A stretch of DNA of 64,000 nucleotides from an uncultured Kordiimonas sp. (GCA_947503625.1 CANNEK010000005.1:1-64000); one strand, 5' to 3'. Shown: positions 21,250 to 30,474, counted from the first letter of the stretch. Made by a program: numbers and translations. Notes: a model not told the origin generated them from the sequence alone.

Positions 21250-22139
21250 AGCACAATACTCGGCGACGGATGTATTTGCGGGTGCAGATGATGGGCCAAC
21301 AGCTCGAGGCTATCAACGAGACGAGGGCCGGGCCTGCTAAAGAGCGCATTGCCATCCAGGACAAACACGCGCGTTCCTGCCGCTTCAAAAGACTGTAAAA
21401 TCCGGCTCACACCGGACTGCCTGAGTTCCTGCTGCGTGCGCTCAACAGAAAAACCGCAGCATGCGATCACCATCACATCTGGTCTCATTGCTTTCAGGCT
21501 GTCCCAGTCGCTACTGTAGGACGGCGTATCTGCCGTACCCATAATATCTTCGCCGCCCGCCAGAGCAATCAGGTCGTGCATCCAGTGACCGGAAACAAAG
21601 GGTGGATCGATCCAGTCAAGCACGATGGTTTTGGGTCGGCGCACAACCTGTGCGGCTGTTCTGGCAGCCACAGCATCAATACGGTTCTGGAGGCCTGAAG
21701 TAACCACTTCAGCTTTTTCTTCAAGCGCCAATGCCCTGCCGAGGTTGCGGATGGTCTCAACCACATCATCCAGAGAAAAAGGCTCCATATTCACGATTGC
21801 CGGCCGACCGGGCAGTTCGGCAACCGCCGCCTCAACGTCAGCACCAGAAACAGCACAAACATCGCACAAGGCCTGAGTTGCCAGCACATCAGGTGACAGG
21901 CTCGCAAGCAGGTCTGTATCAATGGCGTAGAGCGCAGCGCTTTCTTCCAACTGCGAGCGTACCACGGTATCGATCTCGAGAGAGCTCGCTTCTTTCGGCA
22001 CAACGCAACTTGTCAGAACGGGCAAGCCAGCAATCTCGGCAGGGTAGTCGCAGCCATGGGACACACCGACAAGCTGATCGGTGGCCCCAAGTGCTGCAAT
22101 AATCTCTGTCGCGCTGGGTAGAAGAGAGACTATCCTCAC
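21246..22139 (-). CDS. BtuF-like cobalamin-binding protein without signal peptide
   Basis: The fold is the helical-backbone periplasmic binding protein type (COG0614): MRIVSLLPSATEIIAALG opens the first domain, GVSHGCDYPAEI and LSPDVLATQALCDVCAVS follow, and the second domain holds FVSGHWMHDLIALAGGED. These are typical of proteins annotated as cobalamin-binding. The protein begins directly at the first strand, so no signal peptide is visible and a cytoplasmic location is likely unless translation begins elsewhere. Its start overlaps the stop of the DUF6580 gene by 4 bases, which implies translational coupling. It is the last gene of the riboswitch operon. Confidence 0.85.
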   Translation of the reverse strand: MRIVSLLPSATEIIAALGATDQLVGVSHGCDYPAEIAGLPVLTSCVVPKEASSLEIDTVVRSQLEESAALYAIDTDLLASLSPDVLATQALCDVCAVSGADVEAAVAELPGRPAIVNMEPFSLDDVVETIRNLGRALALEEKAEVVTSGLQNRIDAVAARTAAQVVRRPKTIVLDWIDPPFVSGHWMHDLIALAGGEDIMGTADTPSYSSDWDSLKAMRPDVMVIACCGFSVERTQQELRQSGVSRILQSFEAAGTRVFVLDGNALFSRPGPRLVDSLELLAHHLHPQIHPSPSIVL

Positions 22140-22639
22140 GCGATGTTTCCATCTTCAGGGGCACTGTAGAGGCGGCGAAATGCTGCCTGCCCTCCGAACA
22201 ACAATGCGCTATAAAAGCTGTCGCCCATTGCCGACACTGCCAGAAACGGCAATCCCGCAACATAGCAGGCAACCAAGCCTTCATATGTTGGCGGGTAGTA
22301 GCCTGCGCCCCAAACAGCAAAGTTGGAAACAAGGAAAAATACCAGGGCATTTACCCCTACAGCCCCCAGGATCTGCACCGGGCTTTCATCATCGCGGATC
22401 ACGAAACGCCCGATAAAAGGCGTGACAAAAAAACCGATGTATACGCCCACCATGACCGTGAAATCATAGAAGCCGGTTATCAGGTCTGCGACCAGCAGCG
22501 CAATAATGGGAACCATCCATGCCTGCCGCATCGACATCTTTGTACCCGCGAACAAGCCAAACGCCCCAACGGGCGTCAGGTTCCAAGGGTGCGGAACCAA
22601 ACGCGCGATTACGGCAAAAATGACAAGAAACACTTTCAT
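22136..22639 (-). CDS. DUF6580 family putative transport protein
   Basis: A 167-residue membrane protein with five or six helices (PVGAFGLFAGTKM, MVPIIALLVADLITGFYD, VYIGFFVTPFIGRFVI, GVNALVFFLVSNFAVWGAGYYPPTYEGLVACYVAGLPFL). The pattern of small helices with Asp and aromatic loops fits the DUF6580 putative transport family and resembles ECF-type substrate-specificity subunits. It lies between the B12 receptor and the BtuF-like gene in an apparent operon that has no BtuC or BtuD, so it is the only candidate for inner-membrane passage here. That role is inferred. Confidence 0.78.
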   Translation of the reverse strand: MKVFLVIFAVIARLVPHPWNLTPVGAFGLFAGTKMSMRQAWMVPIIALLVADLITGFYDFTVMVGVYIGFFVTPFIGRFVIRDDESPVQILGAVGVNALVFFLVSNFAVWGAGYYPPTYEGLVACYVAGLPFLAVSAMGDSFYSALLFGGQAAFRRLYSAPEDGNIA

Positions 22640-22654
22640 ATCTTTTCTCCCCTA

Positions 22655-24559
22655 TCAGAAGCGAGCACGAAAACCAGCATACCCCGCAACACCCGGTGTG
22701 TTGAAACCAAAGACATTTTCATAGTCTTCATCCAGCAGGTTCTCGACCCGGCCATAAAGACTGATGCCGTCAGTTAGGTCGTAAGAAGCACCGATGTTCA
22801 CCAATAGATAATCGTCGAGGGTGACCGCACGAGATTCGGCAGGAAATGGCGGAAAGAAGGTATCGATGGCAGAGCCCACATAGTTGGCGTCCAGCGTTAA
22901 CCCAACCTTTTCACTAGGACGATAGTCCACGAACATGGATGCATTGTTTTTGGGTCTGCGTACCTCACGGGTAAGGCCACCGCTCCCGTCCGGCTCTTCC
23001 GCATCAAGGTATGAGTAGTTCATGGTAACATTGAGCTGATCGGATACCTGAAAATCTGCGGTAACCTCAAAGCCATCCCGCGTGCTTTTCCCATCCCTGT
23101 TTTCCGCTGTGAACTGAAACGTAACCGGATCGAAGGCGAAACCGTTAATCTCGTTTTCAAGCCGGGCGGTGAAAGCTGAAACATCCAAAGTCAAAACACC
23201 ATCAAAAGCCGTGTGTGACAGGCCTACTTCATACTCTACAGAGCTTTCAGGCAGCAGATCAGGATTGCCAAGGAACAGGTCGGCGAAAAAACCGAACTGA
23301 TCGCCAAAAGTCGGAGCCTTCTGGCCGCGTGCCACATTCGCGTAAAACCGTGTGCCACTGTTTGGTAGTTTATAGACAATACCGCCTCGCCAGCTAGTAT
23401 CGTTTTCGAAACGATCATTATCGTCATATCGCACACTGCCTGTCAGTGTGACCGAAGGACCGAACCTGCCCACATAGTCGGCGACATACCCCGTGTTGGT
23501 GATGTTTTGATCCTGGTTCGGATCGCCAAACGATGAGGCAATACCGCGCTGTCGGAAGTCCGTGTCTTCATAATCAATCGCCAGGGTCAGACTGTGTTGC
23601 TCGTTCAGTTTAATCCGTGTGTCGGCATAGAAGCCCCAGCGTTCCGATGCAGTTGAGCCGCTTGCAGCACCGTCTGATAGATTATCAATCTCGGTATCAA
23701 GGTACGTCACGCGAGCGCTTTGGGTAATACGACCATCAAACAGATCAATCTGCCCGGTAAGGCCCGCATAGGTTTTTTTCGTGTTTGATACCCTGTCGCT
23801 GTCTGCAAGCAGGCCGGTCGAAAAGTCTGTGCTATCAAACTCGTTACGTGCATCATTGTGCCGTATGGTAAAATCAAGGCTACTGCTATCGCTGGGCTTG
23901 AAACCCGCAGTCGCATTTACCGTCAAGGCCCGAAAACCGTCATTTTCGTCACCCTCACGGGAAGCATTTACACCGTCACTATCGGAATAGTTTGCTCCAA
24001 CGCGGAAGTTTGCCTGATCATCGCCGCCGCCGACGCTGCCACCAAACCGGTAGGTACCAAAGACGCCGGCTTCGCCGTTTGCCCGGACAGTCAGGTCACC
24101 CTCACCCTTTTTGGTGATGATATTGATAACACCGGAGACAGCGTCACTGCCCCAAACGCTGGAAAGCGGGCCGCGGATCACCTCTATACGCTCGATTTCG
24201 GTTGTCGAAACCAGCTCAAATTGCACCTCGTCGCCAGCAGCCGGGTCATTGATCTGGATACCATCCAGCAGAATAAGGGTCTGGTTGGCTTCGCCGCCTC
24301 GCAATCTCAGTTGTGCCTGACCGCCAACACTGCCCGCACGGGCAATGGTGATCCCCGGCAGGGTGTTCAATAGTTCCGGCAGCGAAAACGCCTGGCGACT
24401 AAGTATCTCTTCTTCGGTTACAACGGTAACCGAGCTTGCAACATCTACAACTGAACGCGGCGTACGTGTGCCGGTGACTTCAATGGTTTCAATGTTTTCG
24501 GCGAGCGCCGTGCCCGACAAAAGAAACGGCAAGGCGATAAATAATGATTTTTGGGTCAT
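22655..24559 (-). CDS. btuB: TonB-dependent vitamin B12 receptor (BtuB-like)
   Basis: A 634-residue outer-membrane receptor that would bring cobalamin into the periplasm using TonB energy. Signal peptide residues 1-20 (ending TALA), a TonB-box-like stretch after it (IETIEVTG), a plug domain (ELLNTLPGITIARAG, LRLRGGEANQTLILLDGIQINDP, IERIEVIRGPLSSVWGSDAVSGVINIITKKG) and a 22-strand barrel ending in an aromatic residue (GFRARF). The assignment to B12 rests on the cobalamin riboswitch directly upstream. The Shine-Dalgarno is poor. First gene of the operon with DUF6580 and the BtuF-like protein. Confidence 0.93.
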   Translation of the reverse strand: MTQKSLFIALPFLLSGTALAENIETIEVTGTRTPRSVVDVASSVTVVTEEEILSRQAFSLPELLNTLPGITIARAGSVGGQAQLRLRGGEANQTLILLDGIQINDPAAGDEVQFELVSTTEIERIEVIRGPLSSVWGSDAVSGVINIITKKGEGDLTVRANGEAGVFGTYRFGGSVGGGDDQANFRVGANYSDSDGVNASREGDENDGFRALTVNATAGFKPSDSSSLDFTIRHNDARNEFDSTDFSTGLLADSDRVSNTKKTYAGLTGQIDLFDGRITQSARVTYLDTEIDNLSDGAASGSTASERWGFYADTRIKLNEQHSLTLAIDYEDTDFRQRGIASSFGDPNQDQNITNTGYVADYVGRFGPSVTLTGSVRYDDNDRFENDTSWRGGIVYKLPNSGTRFYANVARGQKAPTFGDQFGFFADLFLGNPDLLPESSVEYEVGLSHTAFDGVLTLDVSAFTARLENEINGFAFDPVTFQFTAENRDGKSTRDGFEVTADFQVSDQLNVTMNYSYLDAEEPDGSGGLTREVRRPKNNASMFVDYRPSEKVGLTLDANYVGSAIDTFFPPFPAESRAVTLDDYLLVNIGASYDLTDGISLYGRVENLLDEDYENVFGFNTPGVAGYAGFRARF

Positions 24560-24720
24560 AAAATGGTCCACACAAGTTTGGGGCGTTAGCCCTCCGAGTT
24601 TCAAAAACTGTGTGAAACAGACATCCCGATCGGGAAGACCCCTGCACACAGCAACACTTAAAAGCATCGCCGGTACGGAGTTACCGCCCCAACAGGCTAA
24701 CCCGGCCAAGGGATCGACGA

Positions 24721-24890
24721 TCTGATGGCAGGCTTCCTGACTTGCGGGTCGTCGCCGTTTGACCAGGCCTTCCCGATGTCCCGATGGGATACCAGTGGCA
24801 CAAATTTGATCACGGCTCGCCGCTTACAGTTGCGGGTACAGTCATGGTTTAGGCAAATTGCCGCACCATGTTTCCTCTTAGCCCCGAAGG
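24721..24890 (-). promoter_or_regulatory. Cobalamin riboswitch
   Basis: Read on the minus strand, the leader shows the expected conserved blocks in order: an initial stem segment, CTGTACCCGCAACTGTAAGCG, the B12 box GCCACTGG (around 24793-24800), GGGAAGGC, and CAAGTCAGGAAGCCTGCC. Between the aptamer and the btuB start the sequence CGCCCCAA (24685-24692) and TTGGGGCG (24578-24585) on the plus strand are exact complements, a possible long-range switch in the expression platform. High cobalamin would be expected to shut off btuB, DUF6580 and the BtuF-like gene. Confidence 0.95.
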
Positions 24891-24916
24891 GCACCATCAA
24901 CGTAAGCCTATAGCCG

Positions 24917-24950
24917 AGAAAAAACCGCCCCGCAACACATTGCGGGGCGG
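24917..24950 (-). terminator. Intrinsic terminator after korB
   Basis: A perfect 10-bp GC-rich stem (CCGCCCCGCA and TGCGGGGCGG, loop ACACAT) is followed on the minus strand by six T. It lies about 37 bases past the korB stop and insulates the riboswitch operon from the korAB operon. Confidence 0.95.
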
Positions 24951-24986
24951 CGTATCAAGAAAGCGGTCGATGAAAGCGGACCGGGC

Positions 24987-26048
24987 CTAGGAAACCTCCC
25001 AGGTCTGCCCGGAATAAATCATGTCTCGAAGGCTACGCTTGCCTTTATACTCATCCACCTGTGCATTCACTGCATCCGCATAGGTAATTTCAGCCGGTTC
25101 TGCGTACAGGACACCCATTGCCATTGGTTCATGCGGTTCACCGCCAAGCTCTGCCAGCATCCGCGCCAGTTGAAGATTCGTTTCATCGTGAACAAGTACA
25201 TCGTCCTCGGTGATACCGTCTTCGCCGATAGTAATAACCTCAAGAGCAAAGGTTTTGGCATTGAAGCGAATGCCCTTGTTACGCTCGGCACCAAAAATCA
25301 TCGGCTGGCCGTTTTCAAGCAACAGCTGTTTGTCAGCAGCGACAGACTTGCTGGTTACATCGGCCCATGTCGCATCATTGTAAACAATACAGTTCTGCAG
25401 GATTTCAACGAAAGATGCCCCTTTGAAACCATGCGCCCGGGTGAATACGCCGGGCATATGCTTCAGCGCCGTATCGACGGTGCGTGCAGCGAAGCGCGCG
25501 CCGGATCCCAGCGCAAATGCAATAGGGTTCAAGGTAGGGTCTATCGAACCCTGCGGCGTTGACGGCGCTTTTGTTCCCGGGTCCGATGTCGGCGAATACT
25601 GCCCTTTGGTCAGGCCGTAAATCTTGTTGTTGAACAGCAGGATATTCATATCAACATCGCGCCTGAGCACATGCATCAGGTGATTACCGCCAATGGATAG
25701 TCCGTCGCCGTCGCCGGTAATGAGCCATACATCCAGCTCCGGGTTGGCAAGCTTTACACCTGTCGCTACAGCCGGCGCGCGACCGTGGATCGTATGAAAT
25801 CCGTATGTGTCCATGTAATAGGGAAAACGACTGGAACAGCCGATCCCCGAGACAAACACGGTGTTCTCGCGCGTCGCACCCAGTTCCGGTAACGTGCGCT
25901 GCATGCATTTCAGAATGGCATAGTCACCGCACCCCGGACACCAGCGCACTTCCTGATCACTGGTAAAGTCCTTGATCGTCAGTTTCGGTGCCGGGTTTTC
26001 GGCTGGTTTCTCGGCCAAATCTTGATTTGGGGCTGTCATATCATTCAT
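24987..26048 (-). CDS. korB: 2-oxoacid:ferredoxin oxidoreductase beta subunit
   Basis: The beta subunit binds thiamine pyrophosphate and a [4Fe-4S] cluster. Visible motifs are VRWCPGCGDYAIL (Cys ligands, residues ~36-46), FVSGIGCSSRFPYYMDTYGFHTIHGRAPAVATG, and the TPP/Mg motif ITGDGDGLSIGGNHLMH followed by NNKIYGLTKGQYSPTS. The long N-terminal stretch up to residue 30 is low complexity. The 353-residue size matches the 2-oxoglutarate enzymes (KorB). It lies 11 bases after korA and is followed by a strong terminator. The enzyme would decarboxylate 2-oxoglutarate to succinyl-CoA with ferredoxin as acceptor. Confidence 0.94.
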   Translation of the reverse strand: MNDMTAPNQDLAEKPAENPAPKLTIKDFTSDQEVRWCPGCGDYAILKCMQRTLPELGATRENTVFVSGIGCSSRFPYYMDTYGFHTIHGRAPAVATGVKLANPELDVWLITGDGDGLSIGGNHLMHVLRRDVDMNILLFNNKIYGLTKGQYSPTSDPGTKAPSTPQGSIDPTLNPIAFALGSGARFAARTVDTALKHMPGVFTRAHGFKGASFVEILQNCIVYNDATWADVTSKSVAADKQLLLENGQPMIFGAERNKGIRFNAKTFALEVITIGEDGITEDDVLVHDETNLQLARMLAELGGEPHEPMAMGVLYAEPAEITYADAVNAQVDEYKGKRSLRDMIYSGQTWEVS

Positions 26049-26059
26049 GGCTGAGCTCC

Positions 26060-27910
26060 TTACGCGCTAAGTTCGGCGCGGATCGCCGAGAGAACATCTA
26101 CAATCTTGAACGGCAATCCTGAAACCTGATTGAGCGGCTTGGCGTCAATCAGAAACTTGTCACGAAGAACAGTTTTCAATTGCCCGGCGTTCATCTCAGG
26201 CACCAGTACTTTATCAAACCCTTCCAAAAGTTCACCCAGATTGCGCGGGAAAGGGTTCAGGTATTTGATATGGATGTGGCTCACGCTCAAGCCATCAGCC
26301 CGGGCCGCTTTTACAGCTTCGGATATGGGCCCGAAGGTTGACCCCCACCCGACAACAGCGAGGGTGCCGTTCTCTTCGCCCTGCTCAACCGTTTGCAAGG
26401 GTATATCATTGGCAATACCGTCGATTTTAGCAAAGCGTGTATCGGTCATTTTCTGGTGGTTTGCAGGATCATAGGAGATGTGGCCGGTATCGTAACTTTT
26501 TTCGATGCCGCCAATACGATGCTCGGTTCCCACAACGCCGGGAATGCCCCAATTGCGCGCAAGCGTGGCTTCATCCCGTTTGAAAGGGTTAAAGCTGTCG
26601 CCCTCCTCCGGCGTGCCTGCAAATTCAATCTTGAATGGCTCAAGGGCATCCAGATCAGGCAACTTCCAGGGTTCGGCGGCATTTGCAATAAAACCGTCTG
26701 TCAGCAGCATCACAGGGGTCATGTATTTTACTGCAAGCCGGCACGCCTCGATCGCCACTTCAAAGCAATCGCCCGGGCTTCTGGTTGCTATCACCGGCAA
26801 GGGCGCATCGCCGTTGCGGCCATAGATCGCCTGATACAGGTCAGATTGTTCGGTTTTTGTGGGCAAGCCAGTTGAAGGCCCTCCGCGCTGGCTATTGATC
26901 ACAACCAGCGGCAGCTCGGTTGAAATCGCAAGACCCATGGCCTCCATTTTCAGGGCAATGCCCGGGCCGGAGGAACTGGTAACTCCAAGAGAGCCCGCGA
27001 ATGAAGCGCCAATCGCTGCGCAAATCGCCGCGATTTCGTCTTCCGCCTGAAACGTTACAACACCCATCTCTTTCATACCGGAAAGCGTGTGCAGGATTGG
27101 CGATGCAGGTGTGATGGGATAACTGCCAAGAACAATTTTCAAACCGGCGAGCTCACCACCGGCAGCGATACCCCATGAAAGCGCCTGACTTCCCGTTACT
27201 GTCCGGTAAAGCCCGGGGTCGGTTTTGTTTGCACCAATCTGGTATCGCTTGAAATGAGCGGACAGTTCGGCGGTTTCACCGAACGCATGTCCGGCGTTCA
27301 GTGCAGCAATATTGGACCCGGCAATATCAGCTTTCCTGGCAAATTTTTTGTTAAGCCAGTCAATAACCGGCTGACGCTTGCGCGAGAACATCCAGAGCAC
27401 AAGCCCCAGTGTCCACATGTTTTTGCAGCGCAAGGCCTCTTTGTTTCCAAGGCCGAATTCCTTGACGGCCTCTAGAGTCAGTTTGGAAATATCCAGATCA
27501 ACAACCTGATAATCGTCCAGCATCGGCGTACCGATCGGGTTGTCGTCATAACCGGCTTTCTGAAGGTTGCGCTTGGTAAAGGCACCACTATCCAGAACAA
27601 GAAGCCCGCCAGCCCGAAGATTGCCAAGATTGGTTTTGAGGGCAGCAGGGTTCATTGCAACCAGCACGTCAGGCTGGTCACCTACGGTTTTGATCGAACG
27701 CGAGCCAAAATTGATCTGGAAAGCAGACACGCCAAATGTTGTGCCGACAGGCGCTCGAATTTCCGCCGGGAAGTCAGGAAAGGTCGCCAGATCGCTACCT
27801 TCCAGTGCTGTTGAACTGGTGAATTGACTACCAGTCAATTGCATACCGTCTCCGCTGTCTCCGGCAAAGCGTACAACCGCCGATTCAAGCACCTGAATTT
27901 CTGACGCCAT
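26060..27910 (-). CDS. korA: 2-oxoacid:ferredoxin oxidoreductase alpha subunit (gamma-alpha fusion)
   Basis: A 616-residue subunit in which the gamma domain (residues 1-190, opening AVVRFAGDSGDGMQLTGSQFT) is fused to the alpha domain (from about 225: LGSYPITPASPILHTLSGM, FQAEDEIAAICAAIGASFAGS, TSSSGPGIALKMEAMGLAISTELPLVVINSQRGGPSTGLPTKTEQSDL). This fusion and the downstream korB are typical of the two-subunit bacterial KOR. The motif RGGPSTG supports a 2-oxoacid oxidoreductase; 2-oxoglutarate is the most likely substrate. First gene of a two-gene operon. Confidence 0.94.
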   Translation of the reverse strand: MASEIQVLESAVVRFAGDSGDGMQLTGSQFTSSTALEGSDLATFPDFPAEIRAPVGTTFGVSAFQINFGSRSIKTVGDQPDVLVAMNPAALKTNLGNLRAGGLLVLDSGAFTKRNLQKAGYDDNPIGTPMLDDYQVVDLDISKLTLEAVKEFGLGNKEALRCKNMWTLGLVLWMFSRKRQPVIDWLNKKFARKADIAGSNIAALNAGHAFGETAELSAHFKRYQIGANKTDPGLYRTVTGSQALSWGIAAGGELAGLKIVLGSYPITPASPILHTLSGMKEMGVVTFQAEDEIAAICAAIGASFAGSLGVTSSSGPGIALKMEAMGLAISTELPLVVINSQRGGPSTGLPTKTEQSDLYQAIYGRNGDAPLPVIATRSPGDCFEVAIEACRLAVKYMTPVMLLTDGFIANAAEPWKLPDLDALEPFKIEFAGTPEEGDSFNPFKRDEATLARNWGIPGVVGTEHRIGGIEKSYDTGHISYDPANHQKMTDTRFAKIDGIANDIPLQTVEQGEENGTLAVVGWGSTFGPISEAVKAARADGLSVSHIHIKYLNPFPRNLGELLEGFDKVLVPEMNAGQLKTVLRDKFLIDAKPLNQVSGLPFKIVDVLSAIRAELSA

Positions 27911-28044
27911 TCCTATCGTCCTTCACTTCCCGTCAGCCCTGTCGGGCATTTTATTCTACATATGCTGCTTTTGCAGACTAGGCAATCCATACACCAACCA
28001 CACAAAGCAAAACGACATATATTTTCTATTGTGATACGAAATAT

Positions 28045-28078
28045 GAGGTAAATCAGGAATTATTTTCTAACTTACCTC
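28045..28078. repeat. Inverted repeat between gor and korA
   Basis: GAGGTAA (28045-28051) and TTACCTC (28072-28078) form perfect 7-base arms in an AT-rich spacer, just past the gor stop and about 140 bases upstream of korA. It could be an operator for korAB or a weak gor terminator; there is no T-run after it on the minus strand. Confidence 0.35.
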
Positions 28079-28087
28079 GATATTACA

Positions 28088-29437
28088 CTATGGCCGCGGG
28101 TTCCGCATCAAAACAAACTCTTCTGCACTGGAAGGATGAACAGCAACAGTCTGATCAAATTGCGCTTTGGTCAGGCCCGCCTTCACCGCTATGCCAATGC
28201 CCTGAATAATTTCTGCCGAGTCCAGGCCGATCATGTGCGCACCAACAACAACATTGGTTTTCTTGTCAACGATCAGCTTGGTAAAGGCGCGTTCGTCAGA
28301 ACCACCCAGAGTGTGCTTCATTGGCTTGAAGTCGGAGGTATACACCTCTATCTGGCCGTGGGTCGCCCTCGCCTCGGATTCTGTTTGCCCCACGGTACCA
28401 ATGGGGGGCTGCGAAAAGACGGCGGTCGGGATCGCGTCATGCTCCGGTGAAGTTGGAGTATCACCGAATACGGTAAGGGCAAAGGCATGCCCCTCCTTGA
28501 TCGCGACAGGCGTAAGCGCCACGCGGTCCGTCACATCACCAACTGCATAGATACTTTCAACACTGGTTTTGCTGTAGGCATCCACCATGATGGCACCTTT
28601 TTCGTCACAGGCCACGCCAGCTTCGTGCAAGCCCAGGCCTTTGGTATTGGGCGCTCGACCAGTGGCATACATTACCGCTTTGGTCTTCAGCTCGCTGCCA
28701 TCCGTTAGATGCAACAACAGGCCATCTTCGGTTTTCTCAATGGCATTGATGTTAACGTGCGTCCGCAGATCAATACCCTTCTTGATCATTTCATCATGCA
28801 GATGCCCTCGGATTTCATCGTCAAAGCCACGCAAAATCTGATCACTACGATAAAGCTGCGTTACCTTTGCCCCCATACCATGGAATATGCCAGCGAACTC
28901 CACAGCGATGTATCCGCCACCAACAACCACAACGTGCTCAGGAAGCTCATCAAGATGAAAGACTTCGTTAGAGGTTATTGCATGCTCAATACCCGGTACA
29001 TCCGGCAGGGTTGGCCAGCCACCAGTTGCCACCAGAATGGTTTTCGCCGTGTATACCCTGTCACCGACACGCACGCTGTTTGGCGTCTCGACAACGCCTC
29101 TGCCATTTATGATCTCAACACCGGATGCTTCCAGGTTTTTAACGTAAAGGCCGTTCAGCCGGTCAATTTCTGCGTCCTTGCGGGCAATCAGTGTTTTCCA
29201 GTCAAAAGAGCTTTCACCCACAGACCAGCCATAACCTTTTGCGTTTTCAAAGTCCTCGGAGAAGTGCGAGGCATACACCATCAGTTTTTTCGGTACACAG
29301 CCGCGAATAACGCATGTACCGCCCACCCGGTATTCTTCCGCGACAGCCACCCGCGCGCCGAACCCGGCCGCAATACGGCTTGCACGGACACCACCTGAGC
29401 CAGCACCAATAACAAATAAATCGTAATCATAATCCAT
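28088..29437 (-). CDS. gor: Glutathione-disulfide reductase
   Basis: NADPH-dependent flavoenzyme that reduces oxidised glutathione. The FAD-binding GAGSGG (residues 11-16) is followed by the redox-active disulfide GGTCVIRGCVPKK (Cys42, Cys47). The NADPH-binding motif VVVGGGYIAVEFAGIF and the second FAD motif YAVGDVTDR are in place, and the C-terminal HPSSAEEFVLM contains the catalytic His of the partner subunit. CVIRGCVPKK identifies glutathione reductase rather than dihydrolipoamide or mercuric reductase. Same strand as korA but 177 bases away. Confidence 0.97.
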   Translation of the reverse strand: MDYDYDLFVIGAGSGGVRASRIAAGFGARVAVAEEYRVGGTCVIRGCVPKKLMVYASHFSEDFENAKGYGWSVGESSFDWKTLIARKDAEIDRLNGLYVKNLEASGVEIINGRGVVETPNSVRVGDRVYTAKTILVATGGWPTLPDVPGIEHAITSNEVFHLDELPEHVVVVGGGYIAVEFAGIFHGMGAKVTQLYRSDQILRGFDDEIRGHLHDEMIKKGIDLRTHVNINAIEKTEDGLLLHLTDGSELKTKAVMYATGRAPNTKGLGLHEAGVACDEKGAIMVDAYSKTSVESIYAVGDVTDRVALTPVAIKEGHAFALTVFGDTPTSPEHDAIPTAVFSQPPIGTVGQTESEARATHGQIEVYTSDFKPMKHTLGGSDERAFTKLIVDKKTNVVVGAHMIGLDSAEIIQGIGIAVKAGLTKAQFDQTVAVHPSSAEEFVLMRNPRP

Positions 29438-29681
29438 CGGATATCTCCAGATATCGTGCCTGCCCTTCAGGCGTCGTTTCAGCGATATGGTGCGCCCAAA
29501 CCTTTATCCAAGCTTTATCAGGCCTGTTCTGCCTTCACAATATTATGATCGTCGTGCTCCTGCGATATTTTCGATCAGGAAAGTTGATACAGTCGATCAG
29601 TGCAAATCATCCTTGCCGGATACTTCGGCTTTCGCTTATGGTCGCGCGAAATTCTGACCTTTGTTCTTTGGGAGACACGAC

Positions 29682-30452
29682 ATGGATATCACCGGCAAAA
29701 CAGTTCTGGTTACAGGCGGCGCCTCCGGCCTTGGCCGCGCAACGGTTCGCTCATTTATCGATCAGGGAGCAAACGCGGTCATTGTGGATGTGAACGATGA
29801 ACTGGGACTGGCACTTGAGAAAGAACTGAATGGCAAAGCACGTTACATCCGCACAGACGTCACGAGCGAAGCTGACGTGAAAGCAGCGGTTGCACTTGCT
29901 GTATCAGAGTTTGGCAGCCTTGATGTCGCGGTCAACTGCGCGGGCATCGGCAACCCCGAGAAAGTGCTGGACCGAGAAGGCAACCGTTACCCGATGGATC
30001 ACTTCCGCAGGGTGATAGGTGTTAACCTGATCGGCAGCTTCAACATGCTGGCAGAGGCTGCTCAGGCAATGGCAAAAAATGCGCCCGGCACTGACGGAGA
30101 ACGAGGCGTGATCATCAACACCGCGTCTGTTGCAGCTTATGAAGGACAAATCGGCCAGGCAGCTTACGCCGCCTCCAAAGGCGGGATCGTTGGGCTAACG
30201 CTGCCAACAGCCCGGGAGTTTGCCCGGCAGGGTATTCGCGTCATGACCATTGCACCCGGCTTCATCCACACGCCGTTGTTTGACGGCCTGCCGGAAGCGG
30301 CCGTTGAAAGCCTTACTCAGCAAGTGGTATTCCCCAAGCGCCTTGGCATGCCGGAAGAATATGCCAAACTCGCAGGCCATATTGTCGAAAATGCCTACCT
30401 CAACGGCGAAACCATCCGTATGGATGCCGCCGCACGCATGGCGCCAAAATAA
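29682..30452 (+). CDS. SDR oxidoreductase, HSD10-type 3-hydroxyacyl-CoA dehydrogenase
   Basis: A short-chain dehydrogenase of 256 residues with TGGASGLG (cofactor loop), NCAGIG, catalytic Ser in INTASVAAYEGQ, and YAASKGG (Tyr-x-x-x-Lys). The C-terminal GFIHTPLFDGLPE and FPKRLGMPEEYAKLAGHIVEN, and the NAD-type Asp after strand 2 (VIVDVNDE), resemble type 2 3-hydroxyacyl-CoA dehydrogenase (HSD17B10). GGGAG lies eight bases before ATG 29682, preferred to the TTG at 29661. With the downstream racemase-like enzyme, this suggests branched acyl-CoA or sterol side-chain oxidation. Confidence 0.9.
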   Translation: MDITGKTVLVTGGASGLGRATVRSFIDQGANAVIVDVNDELGLALEKELNGKARYIRTDVTSEADVKAAVALAVSEFGSLDVAVNCAGIGNPEKVLDREGNRYPMDHFRRVIGVNLIGSFNMLAEAAQAMAKNAPGTDGERGVIINTASVAAYEGQIGQAAYAASKGGIVGLTLPTAREFARQGIRVMTIAPGFIHTPLFDGLPEAAVESLTQQVVFPKRLGMPEEYAKLAGHIVENAYLNGETIRMDAAARMAPK

Positions 30453-30474
30453 GGACCCTTGCCCGGACACAAAA

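Noticed and set aside
24697-24900. Minus-strand frame of 67 residues
   Set aside because: It covers the cobalamin riboswitch, which is better explained as RNA; the frame has no ribosome site of its own.
28709-29398. Plus-strand frame of 229 residues
   Set aside because: It is antisense to the glutathione reductase gene.
29571-29600. Direct repeat TCGATCAG, 22 bases apart, upstream of the SDR gene
   Set aside because: Eight bases repeated twice in AT-rich DNA is within chance expectation, with no palindrome or conserved spacing to support a site.
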